The translations under genes were made by a program, and so were the position numbers. 64,000 nt of DNA from Pseudomonadota bacterium (lineage in GTDB: Bacteria; Pseudomonadota; Gammaproteobacteria; Burkholderiales; Rhodocyclaceae): positions 1-64,000 of the forward strand of contig JAGTRU010000004.1 of NCBI GenBank assembly GCA_018261905.1. The letters run 5' to 3'. Within the stretch, counting starts at the first letter, position 1. Each line of letters opens with the position of its first letter. The notes under the pieces are model-generated. The model was not told the origin of the DNA. It searched no databases and saw only the letters and a list, made by a program, of their open reading frames with translations. Below, in pieces: positions 33,339 through 43,429 of the stretch.

Positions 33339-34379
33339 ATGAAAGTCTCATTTGCTTTGACTTTGGCGCTTGGTGTGGCAACTCAATCTGCGATAGCGCA
33401 ACAACAACCACCAGTTTCCCCGGACTCAACGACGGCACAACCCGCGCAAACCGTTGTTGGCACTAGTGTCCTGCGCTCTTCTGCCCTTCTTCCCATGACG
33501 CAGATCCAGAATCACCTGGATATGCTATTTGTTTCGCCACCGCCCAACACAGGGGCGCCACTCGCCGCGCGGCAGACAAGCGGCATATCCTCCGGCGATT
33601 CCGAAACAAAATGGTCGCTCTGGGTGAGCGGCAACAAAAATGACATGAAGAACACGCTTAGCAGCACCGCATACACTGGCGACGCGAAATCATTCACCCT
33701 TGGTGGAGACTATCGCATTAACAAAGACTGGGTTGCTGGTATCAGCATCAGCGACGATTCAACCAAGCTGGACACCAGCTTCAATCAAGGCCACGTAAAT
33801 TACGATGGCCAAACCTTTTCCGCTTATGTCGGCGGGCAACTCTATCCTTGGTTACGCGTTAGCCTGGCGGGCGGCATTGCCGATACCACGGCCAAGCAAT
33901 CGCGCACGGATCCGACGCTCTTTACGACAATAACTGGCACTCAAAATATTGATCGATCCTTTATCCAGACAAATGCCGTCGCGTCGACATGGCTGGAACG
34001 CTGGAATCTTTCGGCTGGCCTTGGCTACCTCCATGCCAAAGACAGCAGCAAGGATTTCACTGAAAGTAACGGGGTGCGTCAAGCAGGTCAAACCAATAAT
34101 TTTGGGCAGATCCAGTTGGGAGTCAAAGCGGCTTACTGGTTCGACGGCATCATGCCTTACGTGGAGATTGCTTATCTCAACGATGTCCAAAGAAAACTTC
34201 CGGCGGTGGTGATTGGACAACCCTCGCCCAGCAATGATCGCGACTCGATCCGACTCAGTGTCGGAGCCAATGTCTTTGGCAAGGATGGCTGGTTTGGCGG
34301 ATTCGCTGCGAATACCGAACAAACGCGTAGCGACACGCGAAATACCTCGGTCATGCTGAACCTCGGCAAGCGCTTCTAA
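33339..34379 (+). CDS. Outer-membrane beta-barrel (autotransporter-type barrel) protein
   Basis: A 346-residue protein with a signal peptide (1-20, ALGVATQSAIAQ), a Pro/Gln/Thr-rich linker to about 45, and from ~90 alternating polar/aromatic strands (WSLWVSGNK, FTLGGDYRINKDWVAGISIS, LYPWLRVSLAGG, AYWFDGIMPYVEIAYL). It ends in LNLGKRF, the terminal Phe typical of BAM substrates. The barrel resembles the autotransporter beta-domain, but there is almost no passenger. It is the first of four exported genes on an A/T-richer segment; the 5' region carries TTTAAA-rich DNA that could hold a promoter. Function unknown. Confidence 0.7.
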   Translation: MKVSFALTLALGVATQSAIAQQQPPVSPDSTTAQPAQTVVGTSVLRSSALLPMTQIQNHLDMLFVSPPPNTGAPLAARQTSGISSGDSETKWSLWVSGNKNDMKNTLSSTAYTGDAKSFTLGGDYRINKDWVAGISISDDSTKLDTSFNQGHVNYDGQTFSAYVGGQLYPWLRVSLAGGIADTTAKQSRTDPTLFTTITGTQNIDRSFIQTNAVASTWLERWNLSAGLGYLHAKDSSKDFTESNGVRQAGQTNNFGQIQLGVKAAYWFDGIMPYVEIAYLNDVQRKLPAVVIGQPSPSNDRDSIRLSVGANVFGKDGWFGGFAANTEQTRSDTRNTSVMLNLGKRF

Positions 34380-34438
34380 ATTTTTTCCGATGACTCGAAA
34401 AACCGCGGAGCACCACTGTTACGAAAAACCCTCTTCAG

Positions 34439-35314
34439 TTGAAGCGTAATAGTGGCTACAGCGCAATCCGTCCATCATTAAATTCAATTGCGATTCTGCT
34501 GGCTTGCCTGACAGAAATTGGTTGCGCCAGCAGTCTCAGCCAGCGCTTAGGCAACGCAGAGACGATTGCAAAGTCCGCCAGCATGATGGCCGGACACGTT
34601 GCGGCAAATGGCTTTCACCTGGCCACATGGAGCCGAGCGGTGTCCCCAGCCGTTGATCTGGTTATTTATATTGAGGGTGACGGTTTCGCCTGGATTTCAC
34701 GCCAGCACATCTCCAGCGATCCTACGCCAGTTACCCCCGTTGCACTCCAATTAGCCGCGCTTGACACTGCGCACACAGTCTATTTGGCTCGGCCCTGCCA
34801 ATTTACGGCCGCACTGTCACCGGACGTCTGTCGTGATGAGAAGTGGTGGACGGGTGCCCGATTTTCTGAAGCAGTGATTGGCGCCTTCGATCAGGCAATA
34901 AGTACGCTAAAAGCGCGAGCGAGCGCACAACGAATTCATCTTGTCGGCTACTCGGGGGGCGGCGCGATCGCCGTCCTGGTCGCTGCCCGCCGCAACGACA
35001 TCGCCAGCCTTCGCACGGTTGCGGGCAATTTGAATCACGCGGAACTGCACGCCCACCACAAAGTTTCGCCGATACCGGATTCACTCAATCCCGTTGATTT
35101 TGCGGCACAGATTAGCCACATCCCGCAACTGCATTTTATTGGATTAAGTGACACAGTTATTCCACCGGATCTTGCGCAGAATTTCTTGAATCGTCTTGAC
35201 GAAGGAAATTGCGCACATGTCATCAAGGTCCAGGCGACGCACAACACGGGATGGGAAGAGCAATGGCCCCGTCTGCTGAATACCCCATTCCCCTGCGAGC
35301 TTCTTCGCCACTGA
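34439..35314 (+). CDS. Putative lipoprotein alpha/beta hydrolase
   Basis: A 291-residue protein starting at TTG 34439. Its N-terminal hydrophobic segment ends in TEIGCASS, a near-lipobox with Cys29. The catalytic layout of an alpha/beta hydrolase is visible: IYIEGDG (oxyanion side), nucleophile Ser172 in GYSGGG, Asp238 in LSDTVIPPD and His268 in ATHNTGW. The substrate is unknown. It lies 59 bases after the barrel gene and shares its A/T-richer base composition. No clear SD precedes the TTG, and no in-frame ATG upstream of residue 49 offers a better start. Confidence 0.62.
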   Translation: MKRNSGYSAIRPSLNSIAILLACLTEIGCASSLSQRLGNAETIAKSASMMAGHVAANGFHLATWSRAVSPAVDLVIYIEGDGFAWISRQHISSDPTPVTPVALQLAALDTAHTVYLARPCQFTAALSPDVCRDEKWWTGARFSEAVIGAFDQAISTLKARASAQRIHLVGYSGGGAIAVLVAARRNDIASLRTVAGNLNHAELHAHHKVSPIPDSLNPVDFAAQISHIPQLHFIGLSDTVIPPDLAQNFLNRLDEGNCAHVIKVQATHNTGWEEQWPRLLNTPFPCELLRH

Positions 35315-35430
35315 TTGTTGTCCCTCTGCAATTTGAACGCGCGAATAGGGGAATTTCGAACACGACTGCAAGACGCCTTACGCACCTGACAGATGGCCCG
35401 TTCATGCCAATTAGAAGAAAGGTTTTCGCG

Positions 35431-36888
35431 ATGCGATTTTCAAAAACCATAGCAATAGCGTTTGCGCTCACGGCCATTATTTGCCTTCCGGCTCATGGGC
35501 AGATGGGCAATCACCACATGCCGCCGCCCCCGCCGCAGGCACCTCCCCCGCCGCCCCCTCCCCAGCCACCGCAAGCACCACCTTCACTACCGCCGATTCC
35601 GTTTATCCCGCCGACGGTACCTGCTTTCCCTTCAGCAATCATTCAGCCTCCTCCCGTCGAGGACGTTCCCAAACCACCTACGGTAAAAGAACTCAACCAG
35701 AAGCGGGATGGGCTTGGTGACGAGTATATGAAAGTGGGCAAAGAAAAATTATTGCCGTTGACCCAGGCGCTATGCGGCAAAGATTCATGTATGCCGATGG
35801 ACTCGGCCTCCGGGGCAGCAATTTATATAAATGTTTATAAGCAAACGATCGCACGTAATGAAGCCGAGATTGAGAGGCTTCAGGAAAGATTGGACGAACT
35901 TCCGGAGAACAGTCCGTTGCGAACTGGATATGAGATTTCGCTAGCCGGGTGCTTTATGAACATCGAGGATGCCGAAGGGCATTTGAGTTTCTGGACTATC
36001 GAATTTGATCGTCGCTCCGTACTGCAAGACAAGATTACGGACATCTCAAATCAAATGCGGGATTTGTTGGAGCAAAAAAACAAAACGGTCGAGGAGATCA
36101 ACAAAACCGTGATGGCCGATGTACTTAAAGCCAATGAGGCAGCGGCCAAGAACGACTTGGTTGATTTTGACAAGCTTGAGACAAAGCCGCTTTCCGCTGG
36201 CGATTTGCGCGCGGATGATCCTTTCAGCGGTAGCGATCCCGCGAAGTCATCGGAAACGGCCGACATTTCGCCTAACAAATCGATGCAGGAGCTTCGCGAA
36301 GACAGTCTAAGGGAAGCCTTCTCCGAACTTGGTTCTGTCGAGTTTCAAACAGGATTCCTTGAGACAGCGGACATCGCGGGCAAAGCGGCACAAACGGTCG
36401 TTGGGTTTGTGCCGGGAGCCGGCGGATATGACGTCGCGTTGTCAAGCGCCCGAGGTTTTGCGGAGGCCTTGGGTGATGAAATGAGCAAAGGCACGTCATG
36501 GGGGGATGCACTGAAAATCGCTTCCATCAATGCCGGTTTCAACGGGGTTGTTTCCATTGTCGGGAATAAAGTTACGGCTGGCGCAGATGGCCTTGCCAAC
36601 CGCGTCGCAGTGCTGACGGAAGTCGGCTTTACAAAGCTGACCACCAAGCAAGTCGCAGAATATGGCGCGAAGGGCATCACGTTTGTTGTCGTTAAATCCA
36701 CCCAGGCGGGCAGTCAAGAGGCGGTGGGCGAACTGGCTGGCAAGCCGGGTATCAAAGCCGTTTCTGACTGGATCAAGGATGACAAAAACGCCAATGCAAG
36801 CACTGGCTCGACCAACAATACCGGCGCCAGCGGTTTCGGCGGTGGGTTTGGTTCATCGAACGCTACGCAACCACTTGTGACTTATTAA
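35431..36888 (+). CDS. Exported proline-rich, coiled-coil protein of unknown function
   Basis: A 485-residue protein. It has a signal peptide (1-23, ending PAHGQ), a Pro-rich tract to ~85 (runs of 5-7 Pro) and a helical/coiled-coil region (~90-260; IARNEAEIERLQERLDELPE, DKITDISNQMRDLLEQKNK). A Gly/Ala-rich amphipathic region at ~310-450 (VVGFVPGAGGYDVALSSA, GFNGVVSIVGNKVTAGA) and a Gly/Ser/Asn tail follow. The VPGAGGYDV stretch resembles the pre-toxin regions of polymorphic toxins, but no toxin domain follows. AAAGG eight bases before ATG 35431 decides the start; the open frame from 35209 overlaps the hydrolase gene. It is 13 bases upstream of the TPR gene. Confidence 0.65.
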   Translation: MRFSKTIAIAFALTAIICLPAHGQMGNHHMPPPPPQAPPPPPPPQPPQAPPSLPPIPFIPPTVPAFPSAIIQPPPVEDVPKPPTVKELNQKRDGLGDEYMKVGKEKLLPLTQALCGKDSCMPMDSASGAAIYINVYKQTIARNEAEIERLQERLDELPENSPLRTGYEISLAGCFMNIEDAEGHLSFWTIEFDRRSVLQDKITDISNQMRDLLEQKNKTVEEINKTVMADVLKANEAAAKNDLVDFDKLETKPLSAGDLRADDPFSGSDPAKSSETADISPNKSMQELREDSLREAFSELGSVEFQTGFLETADIAGKAAQTVVGFVPGAGGYDVALSSARGFAEALGDEMSKGTSWGDALKIASINAGFNGVVSIVGNKVTAGADGLANRVAVLTEVGFTKLTTKQVAEYGAKGITFVVVKSTQAGSQEAVGELAGKPGIKAVSDWIKDDKNANASTGSTNNTGASGFGGGFGSSNATQPLVTY

Positions 36889-36901
36889 GGAGATGACGCC
36901 C

Positions 36902-37846
36902 ATGAACCAATCTCTTTTGTCTTGCGCCTTGGCGGCATTGTTGGCTTCCTCGCCGACTTTTGCGTCGGGGGTCGATGAAGCTAAAGCAGGCCTTGAATTG
37001 GCCGAGATGGGACTAGGTGATTTGGCAGCGAAGCAGTTTAAAGCAGCGCTGGGGGCCAAAGATCTCGCGCCTGCGCACCGAGAAAAAACTTTCTACAATC
37101 TCGGCACCGTTTATCTGGGCAACAACAGACCCGACCTCGCGCTTAAGGCGTTTGACCAGGCGTTGAAACTCTCGCCGCGTGAGCCGCGCACGCTCATCAA
37201 CCGTGCGGAGGCACTGCGCGGGTTGCGCCAACACGATGCAGCGTTGAATTCGCTGGATCAAGCGCTGGCAATCGACAGAACGCTGGCCGACGCACATTTC
37301 TCGCGGGGGCTTAGTCTTCTTGCGCAAGATCGCTTAAAAGAAGCGGACGCTGCCTTTCGCACGTCCAAGAAGCAGAAGAGTGACCCGCGCTATGATCTGG
37401 GCCTTGGACGCGCCCTGCTGGAGCAAGAGCGATATGAGGAGGCTGTGGCGGCATTTAATGACGTGATTGTTGCCAAAGCCGATTGGGCTTCAGCCTATGT
37501 TTACCGAAGCGCCGCTTATCACGCGATGGGCAAGAAGAACCTCGCCCGCGACGACATTGACGCGGCGTTGCGTCTCGCGCCGTATGATCCGGTCATCCGT
37601 GGTTATTACGAGGAAAGGCGCTATGGCAAGAGGCCCGTACTCTACAAGACGAAGGCCGAGGTTGACGCGCTCGCCTCACCGCACGTTGGAGCACCTGTTT
37701 ACACCAAATTACCAATGGGAACATCCGTGGACAGCACGACCTGCGAGCCAGGCGGTTGGTGTCGTGTAATGCTCGGCCACACGCTCGCCGGTTACGTCAA
37801 GAAAACCTCCCTCGCAGAGGTTACCGCTGAAACTCTAGAAAAGTAG
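36902..37846 (+). CDS. Exported TPR protein with C-terminal SH3-like domain
   Basis: A 314-residue protein with a signal peptide (1-20, SSPTFASG). About six TPR units span residues 25-225 (FYNLGTVYLGNNRPDLALKAFDQALKLSP, RTLINRAEALRGLRQHDAALNSLDQALAID and others). The last ~75 residues (ALASPHVGAPVYTKLPMGTSVD...PGGWCRVMLGHTLAGYVKKTSL) look like a bacterial SH3 domain, which often binds peptidoglycan. AAGGAG lies nine bases before ATG 36902. It is the last gene of the four-gene cassette and probably acts in the periplasm as a scaffold. Function unknown. Confidence 0.72.
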   Translation: MNQSLLSCALAALLASSPTFASGVDEAKAGLELAEMGLGDLAAKQFKAALGAKDLAPAHREKTFYNLGTVYLGNNRPDLALKAFDQALKLSPREPRTLINRAEALRGLRQHDAALNSLDQALAIDRTLADAHFSRGLSLLAQDRLKEADAAFRTSKKQKSDPRYDLGLGRALLEQERYEEAVAAFNDVIVAKADWASAYVYRSAAYHAMGKKNLARDDIDAALRLAPYDPVIRGYYEERRYGKRPVLYKTKAEVDALASPHVGAPVYTKLPMGTSVDSTTCEPGGWCRVMLGHTLAGYVKKTSLAEVTAETLEK

Positions 37847-37866
37847 CATAAGCCTGACTAATAAAA

Positions 37867-37891
37867 ACGGCGAGGTACATAGCCTCGCCGT
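37867..37891. terminator. Bidirectional terminator between TPR gene and icmF
   Basis: Stem ACGGCGAGG/CCTCGCCGT with the loop TACATAG. On the minus strand it is followed by TTTTTATT, a good terminator for icmF. It is nearly identical to the hairpin at 28743-28769. Confidence 0.75.
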
Positions 37892-37947
37892 CGTTGTAAT
37901 CTCCTCCACCCTTGCGGGTTCAGTCGGCGCTGGCGCCGGGGAAAGCC

Positions 37948-40900
37948 TTACATGCTGCGTCGGTACTGGCCGCCCACTTCGTAGAGCGCCGAGCTGATCT
38001 GACCGAGCGAGCAGTAGCGGACGGCCTCGACCAGCACGGCGAAGACGTTGCCATCCTCGATCACGGTCTGCTTGAGCTTTTCCAGCATGGCCGGGGCCTG
38101 GGCGGAGTTGCGTGCCTGGAAGTCGCGCAGGCGCTTGATCTGCGACTGCTTTTCTTCCTCGGTCGAGCGCGCCAGTTCGATTTCCTGCTGGGCCATGCCT
38201 TTGGGGTTGAGGAAGGTGTTGACGCCGATGATCGGGTAGGAACCGTCGTGCTTCTTGTGCTCGTAGTAGAGCGACTCTTCCTGGATCTTGCTGCGCTGGT
38301 AGCCGGTTTCCATGGCGCCGAGCACGCCGCCGCGCGAGGCAATGGCTTCGAATTCCTTGAGCACGGCTTCCTCAACCAGATCGGTCAGTTCGTCGATGAC
38401 GAAGGCGCCCTGATTCGGGTTCTCGTTCTTGGCGACGCCCCATTCTCGGTTGATGATGAGCTGGATGGCCATGGCACGGCGCACGGATTCCTCGGTCGGC
38501 GTCGTGATCGCTTCGTCGTAGGCGTTGGTGTGCAGCGAGTTGCAGTTGTCGTAGATGGCGATCAGCGCCTGCAAGGTCGTGCGGATGTCGTTGAAGTCCA
38601 TTTCCTGCGCGTGCAGCGAGCGGCCGGAAGTCTGGATGTGGTACTTGAGCTTCTGGCTGCGCTCATTGGCGCCATACTTGTTCTTCATCGCCACCGCCCA
38701 GATGCGGCGGGCGACACGACCGATCACCGAGTATTCCGGATCCATGCCGTTGCTGAAGAAGAAGGACAGGTTGGGCGCGAAGTCGTCGATCTTCATGCCA
38801 CGCGCGAGGTAGGACTCAACGTAGGTGAAGCCGTTGGACAGCGTGAAGGCGAGCTGGCTGATCGGATTGGCACCGGCTTCGGCGATGTGATAACCGGAAA
38901 TCGACACCGAGTAGAAATTCTGCACCTGGTTATGGACAAAGAATTCCTGGATGTCGCCCATCATCTTCAGCGCGAACTCGGTGCTGAAGATGCAGGTGTT
39001 CTGGCCCTGGTCTTCCTTGAGAATGTCGGCCTGCACGGTGCCTCTGACAGTCGACAAGGTCCATTCACGGATCTTCTCGGCTTCGTCCTCGGTCGGATCG
39101 CGGCCATTGTCGGCCTTGAACTTCACCATCTGCTGATCGATGGCAGTATTGAAGAAGCAGGCCAGGATGATCGGCGCCGGGCCATTGATGGTCATCGAGA
39201 CCGAGGTGCTCGGGGCGAGCAGGTCGAAGCCATCGTAGAGCACCTTGAGGTCATCGAGCGTCGCAATCGACACGCCGGAATTGCCGATCTTGCCGTAGAT
39301 GTCCGGGCGCTCGTCGGGATCGCAGCCGTACAGCGTCACAGAGTCGAAAGCCGTAGACAGACGGTGGGCCGGCATGCCTTCGGAAACGCGCTTGAAGCGG
39401 CGGTTGGTGCGGAAGGCGTCGCCTTCGCCGGCGAACATGCGGGTCGGGTCTTCGCCTTCGCGTTTGAAGGCGAAGACGCCGGCGGTGTAGGGGAAGGAGC
39501 CGGGCACGTTCTCGCGCATCAGGAAACGCAGGGTTTCGCCGTCATCGCCGAACTTGGGCAGGATGACCTTTTTGATTTTCGTGCCGGACAGCGATTCCGA
39601 AACCAGCTTGGTGCGGATTTCCTTGTCGCGGATTTTCACGACATATTCGTCGCCGGCATAGGCTTCGACGGTGGCCGGCCACATGTCGAGCAGCTTCTTC
39701 GCCTTCGGGTCCTGCTGGCTGTCCTTGAAGGACACCATCTCGTCGAAATCGCCGGTGTTCTTGTCACAGCCGGAAAAGATGCCCTTGGCGATGCGCAGGG
39801 CCTGACGTTCGCGGGCGATCTTCACCTGCTCATCCGTATGGGCGTGATAGCCGCGCACGGTATCGGCGATTTCAGCCAGGTAGCGCACGCGCTGGGCCGG
39901 CACGATGGCGCGCTGGCTGGAGGACTGCTTGACGGTAACCAGCGGCAGCTTGCCGGCCTGCAATTTCAAACCTTTTCCCGTGAGCGCCGGGACCAGCGCC
40001 TGATACAGAGCGGTGACGCCGTCGTCGTTGAAACGCGCGGCTTGCGTACCGAACACCGGCATGTCGTCGGTCGGCGTGGTGAAGGCTTCGCGGTTGCGCT
40101 GGTACTGTTTGCGCACGTCGCGCAGCGCATCCTCGGCGCCCTTGCGGTCGAACTTGTTGATCGCGACGAAATCGGCGAAGTCGAGCATGTCGATCTTTTC
40201 CAACTGTGAAGCGGCGCCGAACTCCGGCGTCATGACGTACAGCGACAGATCGACGAAGGGCACGATGGCCGCGTTGCCCTGGCCGATGCCGGAGGTTTCG
40301 ACAATGACCAGATCGAAGCCGGCCAGCTTGCAGGCGGCGATGACTTCGGGCAGCGCGACGGAGATTTCGCTGCCGGTATCGCGGGTGGCCAGCGAGCGCA
40401 TGAAAATGTTCGGATGTTCGATGGCGTTCATGCGGATGCGGTCGCCGAGCAGCGCGCCGCCGGTGCGCTTGCGCGACGGATCGATGGAGACCAGACCGAT
40501 TTTCACGCTGTCGCCCTGATCGAGGCGGAAGCGGCGGACGATCTCGTCGGTCAGCGACGACTTGCCGGCGCCGCCGGTGCCGGTGATGCCAAGGACAGGA
40601 ACCTGCAATCCCGATGCTGCCTGCAAGATGGGCTGTTTCAGCTCATGCGCTTCACCGTTTTCGAGCAAGGTGATGACTCGGGCCAGCAGGCGCTTGTCGC
40701 CGGCCTGCAGACCGGCCAGGACTTGTTCCGCGCTCGGCACGCCGGCATCGGCCACATCGAAGTCGGATTGCTCGACGACCTCGTTGATCATGCCCTGCAG
40801 ACCCATGTGCACGCCGTCTTCCGGCGCGTAAATGCGGGTCACGCCATAGGCGTGCAGTTCCTTGATTTCGGAGGGCACGATGACGCCGCCGCCACCGCCG

Positions 40901-41211
40901 AAGACCTTGATGTTCTCGCCGCCATTGGCCTTGAGCAGGTCGATCATGTACTTGAAGAACTCGACGTGGCCGCCCTGGTAGCTGGTGATGGCGATGCCCT
41001 GCGCGTCTTCCTGCAGCGCCGCGTTGACGATCTCCTGCACCGAACGGTTGTGGCCGAGGTGGATCACTTCCGAGCCCGTCGATTGCAGGATGCGGCGCAT
41101 GATGTTGATCGAGGCGTCATGGCCGTCGAACAGCGAGGCGGCGGTGACGAAACGGACCTTGTTCTTCGGCTTGTACGGGACCAGTTTCTTGGCAATGGAC
41201 AAATCGGTCAT
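37948..41211 (-). CDS. icmF: Fused isobutyryl-CoA mutase IcmF
   Basis: A 1,087-residue adenosylcobalamin enzyme. The N-terminal B12-binding domain has His31 in [11 protein letters not shown] MeaI-type G-protein chaperone follows (Walker [11 protein letters not shown], switch [19 protein letters not shown]). The large mutase barrel is C-terminal and carries FPYTAGVF, where Phe distinguishes isobutyryl-CoA mutases from methylmalonyl-CoA mutases (Tyr). It interconverts isobutyryl-CoA and butyryl-CoA, and some members take isovaleryl-CoA. ATG 41211 starts the recognisable domain. An AraC-type gene is divergent and a hairpin terminator is downstream. A decayed fragment of the same gene lies at 33183-33263. 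Confidence 0.94.
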   Translation of the reverse strand: MTDLSIAKKLVPYKPKNKVRFVTAASLFDGHDASINIMRRILQSTGSEVIHLGHNRSVQEIVNAALQEDAQGIAITSYQGGHVEFFKYMIDLLKANGGENIKVFGGGGGVIVPSEIKELHAYGVTRIYAPEDGVHMGLQGMINEVVEQSDFDVADAGVPSAEQVLAGLQAGDKRLLARVITLLENGEAHELKQPILQAASGLQVPVLGITGTGGAGKSSLTDEIVRRFRLDQGDSVKIGLVSIDPSRKRTGGALLGDRIRMNAIEHPNIFMRSLATRDTGSEISVALPEVIAACKLAGFDLVIVETSGIGQGNAAIVPFVDLSLYVMTPEFGAASQLEKIDMLDFADFVAINKFDRKGAEDALRDVRKQYQRNREAFTTPTDDMPVFGTQAARFNDDGVTALYQALVPALTGKGLKLQAGKLPLVTVKQSSSQRAIVPAQRVRYLAEIADTVRGYHAHTDEQVKIARERQALRIAKGIFSGCDKNTGDFDEMVSFKDSQQDPKAKKLLDMWPATVEAYAGDEYVVKIRDKEIRTKLVSESLSGTKIKKVILPKFGDDGETLRFLMRENVPGSFPYTAGVFAFKREGEDPTRMFAGEGDAFRTNRRFKRVSEGMPAHRLSTAFDSVTLYGCDPDERPDIYGKIGNSGVSIATLDDLKVLYDGFDLLAPSTSVSMTINGPAPIILACFFNTAIDQQMVKFKADNGRDPTEDEAEKIREWTLSTVRGTVQADILKEDQGQNTCIFSTEFALKMMGDIQEFFVHNQVQNFYSVSISGYHIAEAGANPISQLAFTLSNGFTYVESYLARGMKIDDFAPNLSFFFSNGMDPEYSVIGRVARRIWAVAMKNKYGANERSQKLKYHIQTSGRSLHAQEMDFNDIRTTLQALIAIYDNCNSLHTNAYDEAITTPTEESVRRAMAIQLIINREWGVAKNENPNQGAFVIDELTDLVEEAVLKEFEAIASRGGVLGAMETGYQRSKIQEESLYYEHKKHDGSYPIIGVNTFLNPKGMAQQEIELARSTEEEKQSQIKRLRDFQARNSAQAPAMLEKLKQTVIEDGNVFAVLVEAVRYCSLGQISSALYEVGGQYRRSM

Positions 41212-41351
41212 GGCGGCATGTCTCGGCGAAAGAAGGAAAGGCGCCCATGTTATGACGCTTTTCGAGCGGCGCCATTGCTGTGACAGACGACTATCGTGCA
41301 AATTCAGCCAAGATGCTAAGCTCGCCGTCCCGAATGCCAAGAACCGCCAGA

Positions 41352-42422
41352 ATGCTGCGCCGCACCATCAAAAACCCGCCGCTTCGCATACAACCCACTG
41401 TTGCCATAGGCTTTGTCAGCGGCATGCTGGCCGGCCTTGCCCGGCGCGGCACCGATCCGGCTCCGCTATTAAGCGCCGTCGGCATCGACCCTGCAGAGTC
41501 CGCCAGCCGAATTCCGCTGAACAAATACGCCGCGCTCTACAACCTGGTCAACCGCCGCCTCGACGACGAAGGCTTCGGCCTGTTCTCGCAACCCATGCGC
41601 GGCGGTAGCTTTGAATTCCTCTGTCGCGGCTGCCTTTCCGCTCCGACCCTGGCCGAAGCGCTGCAGCGGGCCAGCCGTTTCCTGCACATCGTGCTGCCCG
41701 ATCTGGCGGTGAGCATCCGTCGCCGCCAGGAACACGCCGAACTGGTCATCAGCGAAAGCCGGCGGCTGGCCGAAACCCCCGACGACCCCGGCCGCGTCTT
41801 TGCCTTCGAATGGCTGCTCCGCCTGCTGCACGGCCTCGCCTGCTGGCTGGCCGGCCGCGGCCTGGGGCTGGACAGCGTGATCTTTCCCTACCGCCGCCCG
41901 GCCCACTCGGCTGACTACGCCCTGATCTTCACCGAGGATTCGCGTTTCGCGCCGACTGTGCCCGGCGGCACCGGCACCCTGGTCGCCAGCTTCAACGCCA
42001 ACCTGCTCGACCTGCCCATCCGCCGCGACGAAGCAGCCCTCACCGCCTTCCTCGACGGCGCCCCAGGCAAGATCACCACCCTCTACCGGCGCGACCGGGA
42101 AATGGTCATCCGCGTTCGCGACTTGCTACGCACCGCCCTGCCCGACACGCCCGGCCAGGAAGAAATCGCCGACCGCCTGCACCTCTCCCCGCGCACCCTG
42201 CACCGCCGCCTCGAAGAAGAAGGTTCAAGCTTCCGCGCCATCAAGGACGCCCTGCGCCGCGACATGGCCCTGGCCCGCCTGGCCAAGACCGCCGACCCGA
42301 TCAGCGAAGTCGCCGCCGATCTCGGCTACGTTGACCCTTCGGCCTTCTACCGGGCCTTCGTCGAATGGACCGGCATGGCGCCGATGCATTACCGGCGGCA
42401 GTGGGGCGGGAAACAGCGTTAA
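41352..42422 (+). CDS. AraC-family transcriptional regulator (arabinose-binding-like N-domain)
   Basis: A regulator of about 356 residues. Residues ~15-210 match the PF12625-type effector domain ([52 protein letters not shown]). The C-terminal ~90 residues form a double helix-turn-helix AraC domain ([49 protein letters not shown]). Several starts are possible (GTG 41280, ATG 41313, ATG 41334, ATG 41352); the last is used because it leaves room for a divergent promoter, but this is uncertain. It is divergent from icmF and is probably its regulator. Effector unknown. Confidence 0.86.
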   Translation: MLRRTIKNPPLRIQPTVAIGFVSGMLAGLARRGTDPAPLLSAVGIDPAESASRIPLNKYAALYNLVNRRLDDEGFGLFSQPMRGGSFEFLCRGCLSAPTLAEALQRASRFLHIVLPDLAVSIRRRQEHAELVISESRRLAETPDDPGRVFAFEWLLRLLHGLACWLAGRGLGLDSVIFPYRRPAHSADYALIFTEDSRFAPTVPGGTGTLVASFNANLLDLPIRRDEAALTAFLDGAPGKITTLYRRDREMVIRVRDLLRTALPDTPGQEEIADRLHLSPRTLHRRLEEEGSSFRAIKDALRRDMALARLAKTADPISEVAADLGYVDPSAFYRAFVEWTGMAPMHYRRQWGGKQR

Positions 42423-42485
42423 GCGCGGCGGCTTTGACGCGGGCTGTTCGGACCGCGCCGCGCCGGCCCGAACCAACTCTCCCGC

Positions 42486-43001
42486 TCAGTGCATCGGAAT
42501 GCCGGCGGCAAACCAGGCCCCGGCCAGATTGCGAATCAGCAGGACCGGACTGGCGCAATCGCTCGGCGGTGTTGGACTCAGCACGTCGTCAATCCGGAAA
42601 TCGCCGTTCGGCTCCAGGGGAACGCCGGTGGGATTGGAACTGTAGAGGGTAAACGGCGGGGCCGCATCGCAGATCAGGGTGGCAAAAACGCTCTGGTTGG
42701 CGGTGCCGCCGATATTGCCGCCACCGCCGAGGAGAAGACCCCGGCCATCGACCCGAATCCGGCCATCCTCCTTGATGCTCGCCTTGAGGTCGCGGATCAC
42801 CCAGATATTGCCCGGTGGTTGCACGCCACGAACAATATTCCGATTGACCACCTCGGCCGTTGCCGCCGTGCCGACACCGCTCGATAACGGAAGCACGCCG
42901 ATTCCCCCATCGAACTGCAGCAGGTTGCCGGCGGCCAAGGCCGGGGAAGTACAGATTCCTGCCAGCACTGCCAAAGAACCAAGTTTCCAGTGATTTTTCA
43001 T
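42486..43001 (-). CDS. Exported protein of unknown function
   Basis: A 171-residue protein with a signal peptide (1-23, LAGICTSPALAAG). The mature part is Gly/Val-rich and beta-like (LLQFDGGIGVLPLSSG, VNRNIVRGVQPPGNIWVIRDLKA, GRGLLLGGGGNIG) and has two Cys (LICDAAP, PSDCASP). It does not match a family I know. Strong SD (GAAGGAGAAGG) precedes ATG 43001. A short dyad GTTGTTTACAAC (43020-43031) lies just upstream of the start. It is on the same strand as the RND pump but 428 bases downstream, so it is probably transcribed alone. Confidence 0.65.
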   Translation of the reverse strand: MKNHWKLGSLAVLAGICTSPALAAGNLLQFDGGIGVLPLSSGVGTAATAEVVNRNIVRGVQPPGNIWVIRDLKASIKEDGRIRVDGRGLLLGGGGNIGGTANQSVFATLICDAAPPFTLYSSNPTGVPLEPNGDFRIDDVLSPTPPSDCASPVLLIRNLAGAWFAAGIPMH

Positions 43002-43429
43002 GGTGTCCTTCTCCTTCGTGTTGTTTACAACAATGCGCCGCGGGCGCCAGCTTTGACCGACCCGGTCATTTCCGAAGCCCCGATCAAGGGGCGGCGACAG
43101 GATTGGCTTGCACAGGGGTAAACGCCGGCCGCCAACGATTTATTCCAGCCCCCGCCACAAACCGGCGACAAGGCCGGCGGCTTCAGCCGACAACAGGCAA
43201 AGGAATTGGATGATCAAAAACCCTTGTCGCAGAGACGCAACGTAGCGGAGAGGATAGGGAAAACAGTCGCTTGCGTCGGGTATGGAGCCCCCCGGAAGGA
43301 GTGCGCAACAATCCGGGCAAGTCTTTGTTTTTCCTCTGTGTCTCCGCCTCTCTGCGGTTCAATTGGGTTTTTCAAAAGGATCGCGGATGGCCCGCCGGGA
43401 CGGAGCATGAACCGGCCGCAGCGGCGGCG
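43002..43429. other. 428-base gap with repeat R6 and no gene
   Basis: No convincing gene was found in either orientation. The left ~200 bases should hold the promoter of the exported protein at 42486-43001; apart from the dyad at 43020-43031 I recognise no clear promoter. Copy R6 of the dispersed repeat fills 43214-43374. The last ~50 bases run into the 3' end of the RND gene. Confidence 0.7.
43214..43374. repeat. Dispersed intergenic repeat, copy R6 (inverted, full length)
   Basis: Inverted relative to R4. The left end CAAAAACCCTTGTCGCAGAG and the right end CTCTCTGCGGTTCAATTGGG match the two ends of R4. The inner segment matches GCTTGCC.GGATT and the GC hairpin. It is about 160 bases long and lies downstream of the RND pump gene. 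Confidence 0.68.

Noticed and set aside
37912-40209. 765-residue plus-strand frame opposite icmF
   Set aside because: It is the mirror frame of the mutase coding sequence and has no start signals or motifs.
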